Source of the DNA: Streptococcus sp. bf_0095
GTDB lineage: Bacteria > Bacillota > Bacilli > Lactobacillales > Streptococcaceae
Reading direction: 5' to 3'
DNA length: 64,000 nucleotides
NCBI RefSeq assembly: GCF_004166885.1
Contig: NZ_RCYU01000003.1
Coordinates: 62,001-126,000, forward strand
Shown here piece after piece: positions 1 to 9,900 of this stretch. Made by a program: the position numbers and the translations under genes. Positions within the stretch are counted from its first letter, which is position 1. The number at the start of each line of letters is the position of its first letter. The notes under the pieces are model-generated. The model saw only the letters and a list, made by a program, of their open reading frames with translations, searched no databases and was not told the origin of the DNA.

Positions 1-21
1 GCTTCCCTTTTAACAGAAGAG

Positions 22-60
22 AACGGTGCAGCTGGTCAGCTGTGTCGTTTTTTCTTTTTC
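22..60 (+). terminator. Rho-independent terminator of an upstream gene
   Basis: A 12-bp stem (22-33 with 38-49, loop GGTC, some G:T pairs) runs directly into a T-rich tail. It probably ends a gene lying left of the window; that gene itself cannot be identified from the few bases before it. Confidence 0.6.
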
Positions 61-109
61 GAAACTTCTCACGGAAGTTGCAGGGGTAAGTCATCATATG
101 GATTTATGA

Positions 110-123
110 GTAAAACGCATTCA
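110..123 (+). promoter_or_regulatory. Probable cre (CcpA) site upstream of the sugar-sensing operon
   Basis: GTAAAACGCATTCA matches the Gram-positive cre consensus (TGAAAACGCTTTCA-like) at about 11 of 14 positions. It lies about 50 bp upstream of the -10 box of the operon starting at 235, so CcpA control is likely. A closer match lies at 4609-4622, before the PTS genes. Confidence 0.45.
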
Positions 124-156
124 TTTCCTAAAGACCTTCAAGCTCTTGATAAAAAA

Positions 157-165
157 TGATATAAT
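157..165 (+). promoter_or_regulatory. Extended -10 promoter for the sensing operon
   Basis: TGATATAAT is an extended -10 box (TG at 157-158, TATAAT at 160-165). No good -35 hexamer is visible, which fits an extended -10 promoter or an activated one. It is about 70 bp upstream of the ATG at 235. Confidence 0.55.
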
Positions 166-234
166 ACAAGGTATTAAATACGAACAAAAAATCTTTATAT
201 AGTAAAATGGTTCGTTCTTTTAAGAGGAGAAGAG

Positions 235-1221
235 ATGGGGTTAGAAGAGGAAGCTGTTCAAAAGAAACACAATCGAGTGATGATCTATACGATATTTTGG
301 AGCCTGGTTTTTGTGGTAGTGGTCATCTATTTGAATGCTAGCCAACTAAAACCGGTAAAAGGGCAGATGCGGATTGGTGTGACCTACATGACCATGAACA
401 ATGAATTCTACCAAACACTGAATGCAGAGATTGAACGAGTGGCTGACGAAAAAGGGGATTTGCTTCTAGTTCGTAATCCAGAATTGGACGAGGAAAAACA
501 AAGTCAGCAAATAGATTATTTTCGTCAACAAAAGGTCAATGTGATTGTAATTAACCCCGTCAAAGGAGATAGCCCTAAAATCATTGCTTCCCTGAAGCGA
601 GCTCGAGAGGCAGGGATTAAAATCATTGCAGTGGATAGTCAGCTCAGCCATTTCACGGTGGATGCCAGTGTGGTGTCTGATAATTACCAAGCCGGGGTCT
701 TGGTCGCCCAGCGCCTGATGAAGCAGAAAAATGAGGCGAAGATCCTACTCTTAGAGCATAAGGGGACGGTATCGGCAGAGCAACGGATCCAAGGATTCTT
801 AGATACCATCCAGTCGAAGCCTGCCTATCAGATTGTTGGGAGAGAAGAGACTCGTGGGCAAACGGAATTGGCCCTGCCAGCTGTTTCCCAGGTCATTCAG
901 GATGGTCTGGTATTTGATACTGTCGTGGCCTTAAATGATCGGGCAGCTATCGGAGCCCTAGCGGCCATCAAGGAAAACCAATTAGCTCTGCCGATTTCTA
1001 TCTATGGAATCGATGGCTCTCCGGATATGAAGGTCTTACTCTCGACGACGGATGATATCGAAGGGACGGTTGCCCAATCTCCTCTTAAAATGGGGAGACA
1101 GGTGATGCAAGTAATTGAGTGCATGAGGACAGGAAAACCCTACAAGGAACAATATAAGATCCCAGTAGAGATGATTGATAAGGATAATGTTGACCACTAT
1201 GATGTCAACGGGTGGCAGTAA
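235..1221 (+). CDS. Membrane-anchored periplasmic-binding-protein-like sugar sensor (Peripla_BP_4 type)
   Basis: 328 residues. A short basic cytoplasmic N-terminus and one hydrophobic segment (about residues 16-34) precede an RbsB/XylF-like sugar-binding fold starting around residue 46 (RIGVTYMTMNNEFY), with the typical features INPVKGDS, AVDSQ and NDRAAIGA. There is no lipobox and no ABC permease or ATPase nearby. The next two genes are a histidine kinase and response regulator. Known relatives of this layout (binding protein plus LytS- or NarL-type kinase) sense an extracellular sugar and pass the signal to the kinase, so I infer a sensor and not a transporter. The start is set by GAGGAG about 8 nt upstream. 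It overlaps the kinase gene, suggesting coupled translation. The ligand is unknown. Confidence 0.8.
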   Translation: MGLEEEAVQKKHNRVMIYTIFWSLVFVVVVIYLNASQLKPVKGQMRIGVTYMTMNNEFYQTLNAEIERVADEKGDLLLVRNPELDEEKQSQQIDYFRQQKVNVIVINPVKGDSPKIIASLKRAREAGIKIIAVDSQLSHFTVDASVVSDNYQAGVLVAQRLMKQKNEAKILLLEHKGTVSAEQRIQGFLDTIQSKPAYQIVGREETRGQTELALPAVSQVIQDGLVFDTVVALNDRAAIGALAAIKENQLALPISIYGIDGSPDMKVLLSTTDDIEGTVAQSPLKMGRQVMQVIECMRTGKPYKEQYKIPVEMIDKDNVDHYDVNGWQ

Positions 1222-2540
1222 TGACCAAGCTTCGTGGCATTCGTTATAGTTTGATTTTGCTAAAAATCATTAATTTTATCGCCATCTTATTTAGCAGTTC
1301 CCTCTACTTGCATGCGACCAATTACATCATTGCCAAGGGGCAAGGGTATCAATTATTGGAGCAATTAAGAGAAATACCGAGTTCACCAGCTCAGAATTTT
1401 TGGATCTCCATCCTTCTTTTTGGAGGGATTCTTCTCATTACCTTTTATCGGATGCGTCAAGGGACACAGGAGTGGTCGGTTTTTGACAAATGGAATATTC
1501 TAGAAATACTGCTGATGCTAGGCGTCATGATGGCCCTCAGCTTCTCCTATAATGGGATCATCCTCTTGGTATTTGCCGATATCTTTTATGGTTCCAAAGA
1601 GTTTAGTAGTTCCAAGGACAGACGCTATTGGTTTGCCTTTATCCTTCTAAGTTTCATAGTCCTCCTTGTGACCAATTATGACATTCTTTCTCTAGTTGTG
1701 CAGTTGCCTTCGCTAGATGCCTATATTGCCTTCTATCCTTCATCAATTCGGATGCTCATCCTATTCGCTAAAAATGCGCTAGCTTCTTTAAATATGGTTG
1801 TCTTTATTATTTCTCTTCTCTTTTACATTTTATCGGTAGTGGCAGAGCACCATCGGATTGAAAAAGAGTTAGAAATGGTTTCGCAGGTTAATACGGAATT
1901 AAATAGCTACATGGCCCTTTCGGAAAAGATTGCGGAGGATCGGGAGCGCAAGCGAATAGCACGGGAAATTCATGATACTCTGGGCCATGCCTTGACGGGT
2001 ATTTCTGCAGGGATTGATGCAGTTGGGGTTTTGATTGATATTGACCCTGGTCGTGCCAAGACCCAGCTTCAATCGGTCTCTACGGTGGTACGAGATGGAA
2101 TCAAGGACGTCCGGGGCTCTTTGAACAAGCTTCGGCCAGGTGCCTTGGAGGACCATACCTTGAGGGATGCGGTTTTGAAATTGGTTCACGAATACCAAGC
2201 TATTTCCAACTTACAAGTCGAGCTAACCTATGACTGGGATGATGTAGATCTGGATGTCATGGTGGAGGACACCGTCTTTCGAGTGATTCAGGAGTCCATG
2301 ACCAATTCTGTCCGCCACGGTCATGCGACTCACATGCAGATTTCCTTTTTGCTGGAAGATGCCTATGTCATGATTCTCAAAGATAATGGGGTCGGCTTTG
2401 ACCAACTACAGGTCGGCTATGGCTTGAAACAAATGCGAGAGCGGGTCTCTATCTTGGGAGGAAGGATAGAATTTGCCAATCGAAATGGATTTTATACACG
2501 AATTGAATTGCCCAAAGAAAAAGGAGGAAAGATCTTATGA
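1221..2540 (+). CDS. NarL/DesK-type sensor histidine kinase (HisKA_3)
   Basis: About 439 residues from the ATG at 1221, which overlaps the previous stop as TAATG; an in-frame GTG at 1212 is possible. The N-terminal half has about six hydrophobic segments. The cytoplasmic half has a dimerisation/phosphoacceptor helix with REIHDTLGHALTG (His about 251), an N box with Asn about 362 (MTNSVRHGHA), a G1 box DNGVGFD and a final GYGLKQMRERV motif typical of HATPase_c in this family. It should phosphorylate the response regulator that follows with a 4-bp overlap. The binding protein upstream is the probable input. The output is most simply the adjacent mannose-family PTS. Confidence 0.85.
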   Translation: MTKLRGIRYSLILLKIINFIAILFSSSLYLHATNYIIAKGQGYQLLEQLREIPSSPAQNFWISILLFGGILLITFYRMRQGTQEWSVFDKWNILEILLMLGVMMALSFSYNGIILLVFADIFYGSKEFSSSKDRRYWFAFILLSFIVLLVTNYDILSLVVQLPSLDAYIAFYPSSIRMLILFAKNALASLNMVVFIISLLFYILSVVAEHHRIEKELEMVSQVNTELNSYMALSEKIAEDRERKRIAREIHDTLGHALTGISAGIDAVGVLIDIDPGRAKTQLQSVSTVVRDGIKDVRGSLNKLRPGALEDHTLRDAVLKLVHEYQAISNLQVELTYDWDDVDLDVMVEDTVFRVIQESMTNSVRHGHATHMQISFLLEDAYVMILKDNGVGFDQLQVGYGLKQMRERVSILGGRIEFANRNGFYTRIELPKEKGGKIL

Positions 2541-3223
2541 TCAAAGTAATGATTGCGGATGACCAAGCACTGATTCGCGAGTCGCTCCAAATTATTTTGT
2601 CTGCCCATCAAGATATTCAGGTGACTTCTGCAGTGGCGGACGGTCACGAAGTGCTAGAGCGAATCCCCCAAGATCGACCAGATGTCGTATTGATGGATAT
2701 TCGTATGCCCAAGATGGATGGTGTGATGGCAACAAAAGAAGTCAAGGAACGCTTCCCTGAGGTTAAAATCATCATTCTGACCACCTTTGACGATGATGAT
2801 TTCATCTTTCGTGCTTTGAAATATGGAGCTTCAGGGTATTTGCTTAAAGGGGCTTCAACAGAGGAGCTCTATCAAGCCATTCAAATTGTCTATCATGGGG
2901 GAGCCATGATTAACCCTAATATTGCTAGTAAGGTTTTTCAGATTTTTTCTCAGATGGCTCAGAGCAATTACACGATCTCCGTTTCTGAAGAATATGTGAG
3001 CGACTTATCCCTGACTGAATGGCGGATCATCCAGCAGGTTGGTTTTGGGGAGTCTAATAAGGAAATCGCAGCCAAATTGTTCCTATCTGAGGGAACGATT
3101 CGGAATTACCTGTCAACCATTTTGTCTAAGTTGAACCTGCGGGATCGGACCCAGTTGGCTATTTGGTCTGTTCAAAAAGGTGTGACCACTAAGGATTTTG
3201 GAACAGAAAGTGATAGCCGATGA
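2537..3223 (+). CDS. NarL/FixJ-family response regulator
   Basis: 228 residues. The receiver domain has the acidic pair D8-D9, phosphoacceptor D54 (VLMDIRMPKMDG), a conserved Thr (LTTF) and Lys (YLLKGA). The C-terminal LuxR-type helix-turn-helix (about residues 155-215) contains SNKEIAAKLFLSEGTIRNY. It partners the kinase directly upstream. Candidate binding sites are three TGACA-type dyads at 4550-4605 just before the PTS operon. Start and stop overlap both neighbours by 4 bp, so this is a tightly coupled operon. Confidence 0.88.
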   Translation: MIKVMIADDQALIRESLQIILSAHQDIQVTSAVADGHEVLERIPQDRPDVVLMDIRMPKMDGVMATKEVKERFPEVKIIILTTFDDDDFIFRALKYGASGYLLKGASTEELYQAIQIVYHGGAMINPNIASKVFQIFSQMAQSNYTISVSEEYVSDLSLTEWRIIQQVGFGESNKEIAAKLFLSEGTIRNYLSTILSKLNLRDRTQLAIWSVQKGVTTKDFGTESDSR

Positions 3224-4527
3224 AGAAAATACGTAAGATTCGAGGCTCCAGATTGTTTCTAGGCTTGCTTTTTCTTTTTTTACTTGCTGGAGGGATTTGG
3301 TGGCAGCGTCAGCCTAAGCTTGTCCGCTTGGGGGTCTACGCTGGATCTAGCTGGGATGTGCCCACCCAAACGGAAGAAAAAGTCTTGGACCAAGCGATTG
3401 CTCGTTTCGAAAAAACGCATCCAGGGGTAAAGATTGTCTACGAAAGCGGAATTCCGAAGAATCAGTATGCGAGCTGGTTAGCCAATCAGATCCTCCATGG
3501 ACAGGAGCCAGATCTATATATGGTATCCAGTACTGAGCTCCCGGTGTTAGCTGCGCGTGGGGCGGTAGAAGATTTGACCCCCTTGATGGACAAACAGGTC
3601 GATCCTTCTCATTTTTATCCAGTTGCCCTAGAAGCAGGTAAATACAAGAACCGTCAGTATGCCCTCCCATTTGAGAGCAATCCTGTTTTGATGTGTGTCA
3701 ATAAAAATTTATTGGAAAAGGAAGGGATTGCTATTCCGAAAGAGGGGTGGACTTTGGAGGAATTTTATACGATTTGTCAAAAAGTGACGCGGGATACAGA
3801 TGGAGATGGTGAGCTAGATCAGTTTGGAAGTACAGATTATACCTGGAGGGAGGCCTTGGCAGCCCATGGTGGCCAGCTTTTCAGTCAGGATAACATTAAT
3901 CTGACGAGTAAAGAAATGAAGCGCTCGCTCTATTTTGTCGAAAAACTCGAAGCCCTTCATGGGAATTTCAATGTTACTTCTAAGGATTTTGATGAAGGCA
4001 AGGTCGCTTTTTATCCGATGACCTTGGCCCAGTACCGAACTTATAAACCTTATCCCTATCATGTTGCCAAATATTCAAATTTCACTTGGACCTGTATCCC
4101 TATGCCCGGGGCTTCTGGATCAACTCCGTCAACCTTAGTGGATACGTCCTTGTTTGCTCTGTCTTCTCGGGCCAGTGCTAGCAAGGAGGCCAAGGAATTC
4201 ATGGAATTTTTGACCCAGGACCAGCAGGTCCAGCAGGAACTCTTCCGGCAGTCGCAGGGGACCTCTGTCCTCCCTTCGGTGGTCAATAGTTCGGAAAGTC
4301 GGGACCTTCTTAAAGCGGATGATTTCGGGGTTGATTCCTTGACGAATCGGACCCTGGACCAGATTATGAAAAAGGCTGTCCTAAGTACTCCTGGCAACCT
4401 ACCCGATGATATCTGGGATCGATTGGATTATTTGATTCATAATGCTCTAAAAGCAAAGGATATTGATAATCAATTGCCTCAAATTCAAAAGATTATTGAG
4501 GAAATGCTTCGGGAAAAGTTTCGTTAA
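3220..4527 (+). CDS. Membrane-anchored family-1 extracellular solute-binding protein
   Basis: 435 residues. After a basic start (KKIRKIRGSR) comes one hydrophobic segment (about 12-27), then a SBP_bac_1-type fold (maltose/oligosaccharide-binding protein superfamily) with features such as DLYMVSSTEL, YALPFESNPVLMCVN and DTDGDGELDQFG. The last of these resembles a calcium-binding loop. The N-terminus has no lipobox cysteine, so unlike normal Gram-positive ABC binding proteins it would stay as a signal-anchor protein. No permease genes accompany it. It is the last gene of the two-component operon (4-bp overlap), so a second sensory input or ligand-capture role is inferred. Confidence 0.78.
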   Translation: MKKIRKIRGSRLFLGLLFLFLLAGGIWWQRQPKLVRLGVYAGSSWDVPTQTEEKVLDQAIARFEKTHPGVKIVYESGIPKNQYASWLANQILHGQEPDLYMVSSTELPVLAARGAVEDLTPLMDKQVDPSHFYPVALEAGKYKNRQYALPFESNPVLMCVNKNLLEKEGIAIPKEGWTLEEFYTICQKVTRDTDGDGELDQFGSTDYTWREALAAHGGQLFSQDNINLTSKEMKRSLYFVEKLEALHGNFNVTSKDFDEGKVAFYPMTLAQYRTYKPYPYHVAKYSNFTWTCIPMPGASGSTPSTLVDTSLFALSSRASASKEAKEFMEFLTQDQQVQQELFRQSQGTSVLPSVVNSSESRDLLKADDFGVDSLTNRTLDQIMKKAVLSTPGNLPDDIWDRLDYLIHNALKAKDIDNQLPQIQKIIEEMLREKFR

Positions 4528-4538
4528 GAGCAACTAGG

Positions 4539-4568
4539 CATCTGTCAAGTGACAGATGTCATTTTTTT
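4539..4568 (+). terminator. Terminator of the sensing operon
   Basis: Perfect 8-bp stem CATCTGTC/GACAGATG (4539-4546 with 4551-4558, loop AAGT) followed by a run of T. The right arm also contains the first copy of the TGACA dyad repeat, so terminator and operator overlap. Confidence 0.75.
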
Positions 4569-4605
4569 ATTGACAGATGTCAACTTTTCTTTGTGACAAA
4601 TGACA
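4550..4605 (+). promoter_or_regulatory. Array of three TGACA-type dyads, candidate response-regulator operators
   Basis: TGACAGATGTCA occurs exactly at 4550-4561 and 4571-4582, and a degenerate TGACAAATGACA at 4594-4605. The start-to-start spacing of 21 and 23 bp is about two helical turns, so all three present on one DNA face. They lie just upstream of the cre site and PTS promoter region. The natural candidate for binding is the NarL-type regulator at 2537-3223; this is inference. Confidence 0.55.
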
Positions 4606-4608
4606 ATA

Positions 4609-4622
4609 GTAAAACGCTTTCA
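4609..4622 (+). promoter_or_regulatory. cre (CcpA) site upstream of the mannose-family PTS
   Basis: GTAAAACGCTTTCA differs from the consensus TGAAAACGCTTTCA only at its first two positions. A possible -10 (TACAAT, 4630-4635) lies just downstream, so CcpA bound here would block the promoter: carbon catabolite repression of the PTS. Confidence 0.65.
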
Positions 4623-4661
4623 AAAACAATACAATAAGGTCATCATAAAGGAGGAGAAAGG

Positions 4662-5102
4662 ATGAAGTATCTGGTATTGGTCAGTCATGGTGGACTGGCA
4701 GAAGGTCTGAAAAGTTCGCTGGCAATGTTTGCTGGGGATAAGATAGATCAGGTGATTGCGGTCGGACTGAAAGAAGGCAAATCGGTAGATGATTTTGCTC
4801 ATGATTTTCGTCAGGCGATTTCCCATTTAACAGATGAGGACTCTGTCTTAGTTCTAGCAGACATTGTAGGTGGCAGTCCTTTGACAACGGCAACGACAGT
4901 GCTAGAGGAGCAAGGAAAGCTGAGTACAGCCTTGATCTTAGGTGGAATGAACTTGACCATGGCGCTGACAGCAGTTGTGATGAAGGACATGATGGAGGGG
5001 GCTGATTTAGCCCAGGTGATTTTATCCGAAGCTTCCACAGCCTTGCAAGAATTTACCCTTGCCCCGGTAGAGGGTGACGATGATGAAGAAGATGATATTT
5101 AA
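4662..5102 (+). CDS. PTS mannose-family EIIA component
   Basis: 146 residues, EIIA-Man fold. The phosphorylated histidine is H9 in LVSHGGLAEGL; the IVGGSP and GGMNL motifs are typical. It takes phosphate from HPr and passes it to EIIB. It is a separate polypeptide here and not fused to EIIB as in ManX/ManL. The C-terminus is strikingly acidic (GDDDEEDDI), a tail echoed in the EIIC protein. The ATG has a strong GGAGG-type site. First gene of the four-gene PTS operon. Confidence 0.9.
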   Translation: MKYLVLVSHGGLAEGLKSSLAMFAGDKIDQVIAVGLKEGKSVDDFAHDFRQAISHLTDEDSVLVLADIVGGSPLTTATTVLEEQGKLSTALILGGMNLTMALTAVVMKDMMEGADLAQVILSEASTALQEFTLAPVEGDDDEEDDI

Positions 5103-5119
5103 CTAAGGGAGGTTAGAAA

Positions 5120-5614
5120 ATGGTAGTATCATTTGTACGGATTGACGACCGTATGATCCACGGTCAAACAGTAACTCGATGGGCTAAAGAAAAGCCTTGT
5201 GATGGCTTGATCGCCGTCAACGACGCAGCAGCTTCCAACAAGGTCTTGATTCAAGCCTATAAAGGGGCTTCAGATAAGAAAACCTTTGTTTGGACCAAGG
5301 AAGCTTTCAAAGAAAAATCTGCCAAAGTAACGGAATCAGAAACTCGCTATTTCTTGATTACTAAGAACCCCATCGATATGAAAGAAATTTTGGTAGACCA
5401 AGGGTTTGTCCCAGGCGATGTCAAAGAAATCATTGTCGGTCCTGCAAATGACCGTCCGGGTGCTGTGAAATTGGGAAATAACCAATCCATCACCCAGGAA
5501 GAAGCAGAAGCCATCGAAGCCATTCAGGCTGCAGGCTACAAGGTGAAATTCCAGTTGCTTCCAGATGTATCCATCGGTTACTGGGATGATTTTAAATCAA
5601 AATTCGGATTCTAG
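5120..5614 (+). CDS. PTS mannose/fructose/sorbose-family EIIB component
   Basis: 164 residues, the usual length for a stand-alone EIIB-Man/Sor. The active-site histidine is H14 in RIDDRMIHGQTVTRW. It accepts phosphate from the EIIA encoded 17 bp upstream and phosphorylates the sugar as it passes through EIIC/EIID. GGGAGG lies 8-10 nt before the ATG. The substrate cannot be read from the sequence; this family handles mannose, glucose, fructose, sorbose, N-acetyl sugars and others. Confidence 0.92.
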   Translation: MVVSFVRIDDRMIHGQTVTRWAKEKPCDGLIAVNDAAASNKVLIQAYKGASDKKTFVWTKEAFKEKSAKVTESETRYFLITKNPIDMKEILVDQGFVPGDVKEIIVGPANDRPGAVKLGNNQSITQEEAEAIEAIQAAGYKVKFQLLPDVSIGYWDDFKSKFGF

Positions 5615-5654
5615 AGAGGGGAGCATCCTAGCTCTTCGTCACTAAACTATACTT

Positions 5655-5675
5655 ACAAACAAAAGGAGCGTTTGT
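5655..5675 (+). promoter_or_regulatory. Hairpin presenting the EIIC ribosome binding site
   Basis: ACAAAC (5655-5660) can pair with GTTTGT (5670-5675), leaving the AAGGAG ribosome site in the 9-nt loop directly before the ATG at 5677. This could tune EIIC translation relative to EIIA/EIIB. Only 6 bp, A:T rich, so the effect may be small. Confidence 0.3.
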
Positions 5676-5676
5676 T

Positions 5677-6519
5677 ATGACAATTTCATGGATTCAAGCA
5701 ATCTTGCTTGGTATTTTCGCCAGCTTGTCTTCAATGCCTGGTATGGGTGGTTCCAGTATCGGGAACTATACACTTGGTCGTCCCCTAGTTGGTGGGTTGA
5801 TCTCAGGGTTAATCCTTGGAGATGTGACAACCGGTATCATGGTCGGGGTTGCCCTTCAGGTCGTTTATATCGCCTTGGTAACACCTGGTGGAACTGTATC
5901 TGCTGATGTACGGGCTATTTCTTATATCGGAATTCCCCTTTCTATCTTATTTGTTCATGCTAACAATATCACGGGTGAGGCAGCAATTGCAGCGGCAGCA
6001 GCCCCAATCGGTGCAGCCGTTGGGACTATCGGTACCGTTCTTTTCTACGGTACTGCAACCATGAACTTGCTTTGGCAACATATCGGTTGGAAAGCCGTTG
6101 AAGAAGGAAACTTCAAAAAACTCTACGCAGTTGATTGGGTTTACCCATGGATTTCTCACTTCCTCTTCTCCTTCCTTCCAACCATGATTATCACCAAATA
6201 CGGTGAAAACATGGTGGATTTGATGAAACAATACCTTCCAATGGATGGTTACTGGATGAAAGCCCTCTTTACAGTCGGTGCCCTTCTTCCATGTGTCGGT
6301 ATTGCCATCCTCTTGAAGCAAATCGTTACAGAAGTAAGAGACTTCATTCCATTCTTTGTTGGATTTACCTTGGCAAAATCTCTTGGCTTGAACTTGGTAG
6401 CGAGTGCGGTAGTTTCATTGATCTTTGCAGTGATCTACTATGAACTTGAAGTGATTAAAACAATGAAAGTCGTCCCTGCTGGAGTAAATGACTTTGACGA
6501 TGATGAGGAGGATATCTAA
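5677..6519 (+). CDS. PTS mannose-family EIIC permease
   Basis: 280 residues, an integral membrane EII-Sor/ManY-type protein. The N-terminus MTISWIQAILLGIFASLSSM followed by GRPLVGGLISGLILGDVTTG is characteristic. It forms the sugar channel together with EIID. The C-terminus ends DFDDDEEDI, much like the EIIA tail. The codons of that tail (GAT GAG GAG GAT) also form the ribosome binding site of the EIID gene, which may explain part of its conservation. Confidence 0.93.
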   Translation: MTISWIQAILLGIFASLSSMPGMGGSSIGNYTLGRPLVGGLISGLILGDVTTGIMVGVALQVVYIALVTPGGTVSADVRAISYIGIPLSILFVHANNITGEAAIAAAAAPIGAAVGTIGTVLFYGTATMNLLWQHIGWKAVEEGNFKKLYAVDWVYPWISHFLFSFLPTMIITKYGENMVDLMKQYLPMDGYWMKALFTVGALLPCVGIAILLKQIVTEVRDFIPFFVGFTLAKSLGLNLVASAVVSLIFAVIYYELEVIKTMKVVPAGVNDFDDDEEDI

Positions 6520-6520
6520 G

Positions 6521-7357
6521 ATGGCTGATAAAAAGAAAATTTCAAAGAAAACGCTAACCAAAGCATTCCATCATTGGTATTATGGTCACTTGACTTGTTT
6601 TTCTCAAGAACACATGCAAACCTTTGGGTATTTGACTTCAATGCTTCCAATCGTGGAAGAAATGTATGATTCCAAAGAAGAACAAAAAGAAGCCATGCAA
6701 ACCTATACAGCCTTCTTCAACACTGAGCCCCAACTAGGATCTCTTGTTGTAGGGATTACAGCTGGTTTGGAAGAAGCGCGTGCCAATGGAGAAGCAGTAG
6801 ATGGCGAAACCATCAACGGGATGCGTGCTGGTTTGATGGGTCCAATCGCTGGGATTGGGGACTCCTTGGTTGTTGGGACCTTAATCCCTGTACTTCTCGG
6901 GATTGCCCTTGGTCTTTCTAAAGGCGGAAACATTGCAGGGGCTCTCTTCTATATCGTCGTTTGGAACCTCTTGGTCTACTTAGGCATGCGTTTCGCCTTC
7001 TTCAAAGGGTATCACTTAGGGGACAAGGCTGTTGAATTCCTTGTAGGACCAAAAGGACAAGCCCTTCGTAAAGCGATTAGTGTGGTCGGTGGTATGGTCA
7101 TCGGTGCCGTAGCAGCGACTTGGGTCTCTGTTACAACAGCCCTCGAATTCAAAAATGCTGACGGAGAAGCCTTCCTTAAAATCCAAGAAAAGATTGATGG
7201 CGTCTATCCAGGTCTCTTGACTGCTGCCTTTATCACGCTTTGCTGGTGGCTCATGGCGAAGAAGAAAGTCTCACCAAACAAGGTCATGCTTCTCTTAGTC
7301 ATCATCGCCTTAGCTGGGGTAGCTCTTGGAATCTTTGATCCAGGTCTCAAATACTAA
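6521..7357 (+). CDS. PTS mannose-family EIID component
   Basis: 278 residues from the ATG at 6521 (MADKKKISKKTLTKAF). An earlier in-frame ATG at 6488 lies inside EIIC and lacks a good ribosome site, whereas GAGGAGG sits about 10 nt before 6521. EIID family features include FHHWYYGHLTCFSQEHMQ, GIGDSLVVGTLIPVLLGIA and a run of transmembrane helices in the C-terminal half. It completes the EIIC/EIID membrane complex. Last gene of the operon, followed by a strong terminator. Confidence 0.93.
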   Translation: MADKKKISKKTLTKAFHHWYYGHLTCFSQEHMQTFGYLTSMLPIVEEMYDSKEEQKEAMQTYTAFFNTEPQLGSLVVGITAGLEEARANGEAVDGETINGMRAGLMGPIAGIGDSLVVGTLIPVLLGIALGLSKGGNIAGALFYIVVWNLLVYLGMRFAFFKGYHLGDKAVEFLVGPKGQALRKAISVVGGMVIGAVAATWVSVTTALEFKNADGEAFLKIQEKIDGVYPGLLTAAFITLCWWLMAKKKVSPNKVMLLLVIIALAGVALGIFDPGLKY

Positions 7358-7391
7358 GAGAAAACTGGAAACAGTTTATTGCAACCGGAGC

Positions 7392-7445
7392 ATTGAGAAT
7401 GAAGTACGTGACCTCCTTTACGAATACTTCATTCTCAATTTTTAT
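7392..7445 (+). terminator. Terminator of the PTS operon
   Basis: A perfect 15-bp inverted repeat (7392-7406 with 7425-7439, 18-nt loop) followed by TTTTTATT. Confidence 0.8.
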
Positions 7446-7459
7446 TGAAGGAGGCATCT

Positions 7460-7753
7460 ATGCACACCAGACAAGAATTAATAAAAGGGTATGAGACGGA
7501 AATTCGCTACCAACGCCATATGTTGGAAAACTTGGGTCGCTGGTTTAGTGTGCTCTTTCTCATGGCCAGTATTGGTGGACTGCTGATTTATTTCTTTCAC
7601 AAGACTTCCCTCCTATTTTTGATCTTAGGTAGCTTGGTCGCCCTGATTGGAATAGCAGGGATGTTGCTAGTGGGGTATGGGATGTATCGTGGTCGAGCCA
7701 ACTTACAAAAAGTCATCCAAGCTTACCAACAAAAACTAAATTTGGTTGGCTAG
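7460..7753 (+). CDS. Small two-helix membrane protein of unknown function
   Basis: 97 residues from the ATG at 7460, with AAGGAGG 6-7 nt upstream; an upstream in-frame TTG is part of that ribosome site and unlikely. A basic amphipathic N-terminal 30 residues is followed by two hydrophobic segments (about 29-46 and 51-75), then a C-terminal helix. It is a single gene between two terminators, so it is transcribed alone or by readthrough from the PTS operon. I do not recognise a named family. Confidence 0.65.
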   Translation: MHTRQELIKGYETEIRYQRHMLENLGRWFSVLFLMASIGGLLIYFFHKTSLLFLILGSLVALIGIAGMLLVGYGMYRGRANLQKVIQAYQQKLNLVG

Positions 7754-7761
7754 AAATCGAA

Positions 7762-7793
7762 AACACTTCGAAGAGATTGAGGTGTTTTTTTCT
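7762..7793 (+). terminator. Terminator before groESL
   Basis: AACACTTC (7762-7769) pairs with GAGGTGTT (7779-7786) with one G:T pair, followed by TTTTTTT. Confidence 0.6.
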
Positions 7794-7820
7794 TGACTAT
7801 TTTTGACCAAGTGATACAAT
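7793..7820 (+). promoter_or_regulatory. SigA promoter of groESL
   Basis: TTGACT at 7793-7798 and TACAAT at 7815-7820 with a 16-bp spacer. The CIRCE operator begins 12 bp downstream of the -10 box. Confidence 0.75.
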
Positions 7821-7831
7821 AGAAACATGAG

Positions 7832-7858
7832 TTAGCACTCGATGTTGAAGAGTGCTAA
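7832..7858 (+). promoter_or_regulatory. CIRCE operator (HrcA binding site)
   Basis: Perfect TTAGCACTC-N9-GAGTGCTAA. HrcA bound here represses groESL until heat stress titrates GroEL. No CtsR site is apparent in this promoter. Confidence 0.95.
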
Positions 7859-7880
7859 AATACAAGAACGGAGGAATGAC

Positions 7881-9811
<1,931 letters not shown>

Positions 9812-9818
9812 TCTGATA

Positions 9819-9878
9819 CCAATGATTGGTGCTAAAGCACCGAATCATTGGACGGTAGCCGCTTTGTTGCGGCCTACC
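9819..9878 (+). other. Structured non-coding element, copy A, after groEL
   Basis: Two hairpins in series. The first pairs 9819-9832 with 9837-9851 (14 bp, one bulged G, loop TAAA). The second pairs GGTAG-CCGC (9854-9862) with GCGG-C-CTACC (9869-9878), loop TTTGTT, with a single bulged C in the 3' arm. The second hairpin and its flanks recur in changed but pairing-compatible form at 9979-10003. Confidence 0.55.
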
Positions 9879-9900
9879 TAATCATCTTACTAAGAAAACA

